Shown one piece after another: positions 39,781-41,192 of a stretch of 41,192 nucleotides of DNA. A program made the translations under genes and the position numbers. Every line of letters begins with the position of its first letter. Positions within the stretch are counted from its first letter, which is position 1. A model generated the notes under the pieces. The model had not been told where the DNA came from. It searched no databases and saw only the letters and a list, made by a program, of their open reading frames with translations. Where the stretch lies: assembly GCA_004555955.1 (NCBI GenBank), contig SFJG01000010.1:1-41192 (forward strand). The letters are read 5' to 3'. This DNA is from Bacteroidales bacterium. GTDB lineage: Bacteria > Bacteroidota > Bacteroidia > Bacteroidales > Muribaculaceae.

Positions 39781-39936
39781 CTAATTTGCGATGAATCCGC
39801 CTAAATTGAGTTGCAATGCGTTGTTGCTGCTATAGGCTCTTGCAAATTGTTTGATGAATTCAATTGTAGTTCGACGGGGACCGTTTTTGACGGCTGTTTC
39901 CTCTGTCTTTAAAATCGGAGTATTGATTTTATCCAT
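39781..39936 (-). CDS. 51-aa protein, unrecognised, probably a conserved small gene
   Basis: This ORF encodes 51 residues starting MDKINTPILKTEE, with a basic-hydrophobic core (RRTTIEFIKQFARAYS) and ending LGGFIAN. It has no signal peptide; the core could form an amphipathic helix. A good terminator follows directly, and a strong inverted repeat (39941-39989) lies 4 nt before the ATG. It lies 99 nt downstream of the sigma-factor gene in the same direction, so it may be in the same transcript. The pattern RRTxxFIxQFARAY recalls small proteins I associate with Bacteroidales genomes, but I cannot name a family. Confidence 0.6.
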   Translation of the reverse strand: MDKINTPILKTEETAVKNGPRRTTIEFIKQFARAYSSNNALQLNLGGFIAN

Positions 39937-39940
39937 AGGC

Positions 39941-39989
39941 AACTTCTTTTGTTTGTTCGTTTGTTAATAAAACGCACAAACGAGAAGTT
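39941..39989 (-). promoter_or_regulatory. two-part hairpin in the leader of the 51-aa gene
   Basis: On the minus strand AACTTCTCGTTTGT (39989-39976) pairs with ACAAACG (39964-39958) and AGAAGTT (39947-39941). This makes 14 base pairs with a 10-nt bulge on one side. It lies between the sigma-factor stop and the 51-aa ATG, so it could be a terminator, an mRNA-stability element or a translation control. Confidence 0.5.
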
Positions 39990-40035
39990 TATTGTATTAG
40001 CCGGATAAAAATTTTTACTCCGATTCGGTGTGCAC

Positions 40036-40626
40036 TTACATCGTAAGCACGATGTGGTTTTCTTCGGCGATTTTGCGAAGATTCATCAAAGCATAACGCA
40101 TTCTGCCGAGGGCAGTGTTAATGCTCACGCCGGTAGCTTCGGCGATTTCTTTGAAGCTCATATTGAGGTAATATCTCATTTCGAGCACTTGTTTTTGCAC
40201 GTCGGGAAGCGACAAAACGAGCTGCTTGACGTCGCTAAGAATCTGTTCGCGGACGATGTTGTCTTCGATAGTAGCTTCGCTGAGGTCTTTGCGGTTGAGA
40301 ATATTGAGGTCTTCGTTGTCGCACGATATTTGAGTGACTGCACCGGCTTGGCGGAAGTAGTCGATGGCAAGGTTGTGGGCTATGCGAGTCAGCCAGCAGT
40401 TGAATTTGCCGGTTTCGGTGTAGCGTCCTTCCTTAATTGTGACGATAGCTTTGACAAAAGTTTCTTGAAACAAGTCGTTTGCCAAGTCGCGGTCTTTCAC
40501 AATGTTTTGTATGTAAGAATAGATGCGGTTTTGATACCTTTCGAGCAGAACGTCGAAGGCCTCATTATTGCCGTCAGCATACAGTCGCACCAAGATGTCG
40601 TCTGTAAAAACTTTTAAATCTTCCAT
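40036..40626 (-). CDS. RNA polymerase sigma factor, ECF-type sigma-70
   Basis: The 196-aa protein has sigma region 2 (about 20-95), with DLFQETFVKAI for core binding and GKFNCWLTRIAHNLAIDYFRQ for -10 recognition. Region 4 (about 130-190) has the helix-turn-helix MSFKEIAEATGVSINTALGRMRYALMNLRK. No anti-sigma factor gene is adjacent; Bacteroidota ECF factors without one exist. Its target promoters and signal are unknown. Its promoter is predicted about 85 bp upstream. The next gene in the same direction is the 51-aa ORF. Confidence 0.93.
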   Translation of the reverse strand: MEDLKVFTDDILVRLYADGNNEAFDVLLERYQNRIYSYIQNIVKDRDLANDLFQETFVKAIVTIKEGRYTETGKFNCWLTRIAHNLAIDYFRQAGAVTQISCDNEDLNILNRKDLSEATIEDNIVREQILSDVKQLVLSLPDVQKQVLEMRYYLNMSFKEIAEATGVSINTALGRMRYALMNLRKIAEENHIVLTM

Positions 40627-40711
40627 TAAAATACTATTTATTATAGCGTAATGTAGATTCGATAGGCAATAATTTTTAGAGTTATACGTTTATTTGTTTT
40701 AATATTTTCGG

Positions 40712-40742
40712 CAAAACTAAGCCTTTTTTATCGAATATAAAA
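40712..40742 (-). promoter_or_regulatory. predicted sigma-factor promoter
   Basis: On the minus strand TAGTTTTG (40719-40712) is a perfect TAnnTTTG, with TTTT about 19-20 bases upstream. The predicted start near 40706 gives a leader of about 80 nt. Confidence 0.45.
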
Positions 40743-40826
40743 ATTTTTCCGCAAAAAAAATTGCAAAAATTCATCCGGCAGCCAAAATGCAGCCAAAAAT
40801 GTAGGCAATTTATCAAGCAATTTCGC

Positions 40827-40852
40827 GCCGCCTCTCCGCCGTCTCTCCGCCG
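40827..40852. repeat. 11-bp tandem repeat GCCGYCTCTCC
   Basis: Two copies (40827-40837, 40838-40848) and a partial third form a GC-rich island in AT-rich DNA. No gene is visible here. Confidence 0.6.
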
Positions 40853-40861
40853 CGAAGTGAG

Positions 40862-40946
40862 GAAAATTTATGCTGCAGTCTTGTTGAGTTTATGATGGAA
40901 AATTATTTTGTTCTACATAGAAAATCCCTAGATGCCATAAATTTTC
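40862..40946. repeat. 11-bp inverted repeat spaced by 63 bp
   Basis: GAAAATTTATG (40862-40872) and CATAAATTTTC (40936-40946) are perfect inverse copies. The DNA between them holds no ORF. Apart from the features listed, I see nothing identifiable in 40627-41072. Confidence 0.5.
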
Positions 40947-41040
40947 TCCAAAATTATTCGCACTCTTATAAAACGTAATAATCTTACTTTTTTTATTGAT
41001 AAAAGTTTTTAGACTGAGCCATCAGACACGATTTACTATA

Positions 41041-41060
41041 GTCCGACGGAGACGTTGGAC
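41041..41060. repeat. hairpin GTCCGACG-GAGA-CGTTGGAC
   Basis: An 8-bp stem (one G-T wobble on the plus strand) closes a GAGA tetraloop, which is of the stable GNRA type. It lies 12 nt after the stop of the partial leftward gene. The wobble becomes an A-C mismatch on the minus strand, so a plus-strand RNA fits better. No U-run follows on either strand. Confidence 0.4.
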
Positions 41061-41072
41061 CGCTTAAATAAA

Positions 41073-41192
41073 CTAATCTTCAATATATTTTTTAAATTCG
41101 TTACCTTCATAATTTTCATTAAGAACCCATTCAATGGCGAACCTCTCCGGCACCTCAAATTCTATGCGAGCTGTTCGAGCACGGTAGTCGTT
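41073..41192 (-). CDS. 3' end of an unrecognised leftward gene (partial)
   Basis: From the right edge, the minus strand reads 39 codons without a stop and ends in TAG (41075-41073). The fragment contains RIEFEVPERFAIEWVLNENY and ends KKYIED. It is acidic, and the composition looks protein-like. It cannot be assigned to a family. The start lies outside the window. The AT-rich, repeat-bearing spacer next to it suggests a change of context at this edge. Confidence 0.5.
   Translation of the reverse strand, partial: NDYRARTARIEFEVPERFAIEWVLNENYEGNEFKKYIED

Overview
The window looks like core chromosome of a member of the Bacteroidales (phylum Bacteroidota), possibly a gut lineage such as Muribaculaceae; the family is a guess. 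The evidence is the gene content (a DUF4493-type surface lipoprotein, DPP III with an HECLGH motif, a surA-like/ostA-like/mutL cluster, a Bacteroidales-type trigger factor), the lack of Shine-Dalgarno sequences, and several good matches to the Bacteroidota promoter TTTG-N19/20-TAnnTTTG upstream of genes. GC content is moderate in genes and clearly lower between them. Layout, left to right. 1-373: no protein gene, but a leftward promoter-like box followed by a 96-nt segment that folds into a closed multi-helix structure (candidate ncRNA or leader), a three-copy 10-bp repeat, and a queD promoter. 374-1292: queD-queE (7-deazaguanine/queuosine precursors). 1391-7050: a rightward operon of SLC13-type transporter, cysC, cysD, cysN and a PAPS-dependent sulfotransferase. 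It makes PAPS and spends it on sulfonation, because no reductive genes are present. 7119-14429: a six-gene leftward run of dxr, rseP, rlmI, a DPP III-family peptidase, a LacX-like aldose 1-epimerase and an Amidase_2 protein. 14749-17782: a hexapeptide acyltransferase overlapping a large DUF4493-type lipoprotein gene. 17784-18560: argB, convergent with the lipoprotein gene. 18738-18808: tRNA-Gln(CUG) with its own promoter and terminator. 19048-22836: a leftward operon of a GT2 glycosyltransferase, nadE and a lysine-exporter (LysO) homologue split into two overlapping genes. 23021-24367: trigger factor with a strong terminator. 24495-28875: leftward AI-2E-type permease, zinc-ribbon/DUF805 protein with a Q/Y/G repeat, MBOAT O-acyltransferase and its SGNH-like partner. 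28980-29156: a possible 58-aa gene. 29341-34507: rlmN, a secreted endonuclease I-family protein, an acyltransferase-3 protein and a DUF2148 protein. 34524-39587: leftward surA-like PPIase, ostA-like and mutL. 39781-39936: a 51-aa gene not obvious at first sight. 40036-40626: an ECF-type sigma factor. 40627-41192: AT-rich, repeat-containing DNA ending in the 3' end of an unrecognised leftward gene. The genes are mostly housekeeping (isoprenoids, NAD, arginine, rRNA and tRNA modification, protein folding, outer-membrane assembly, mismatch repair) mixed with cell-surface modification (sulfotransferase, MBOAT/SGNH pair, two acyltransferases, glycosyltransferase, lipoprotein). I see no CRISPR array, prophage, transposase or obvious defence island. 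The items most worth a second look are the structured leftward RNA candidate at the left edge, the sulfonation operon, the split LysO, the 51-aa gene with its hairpin leader, the repeat-bearing DUF805 protein and the MutL lacking endonuclease motifs.
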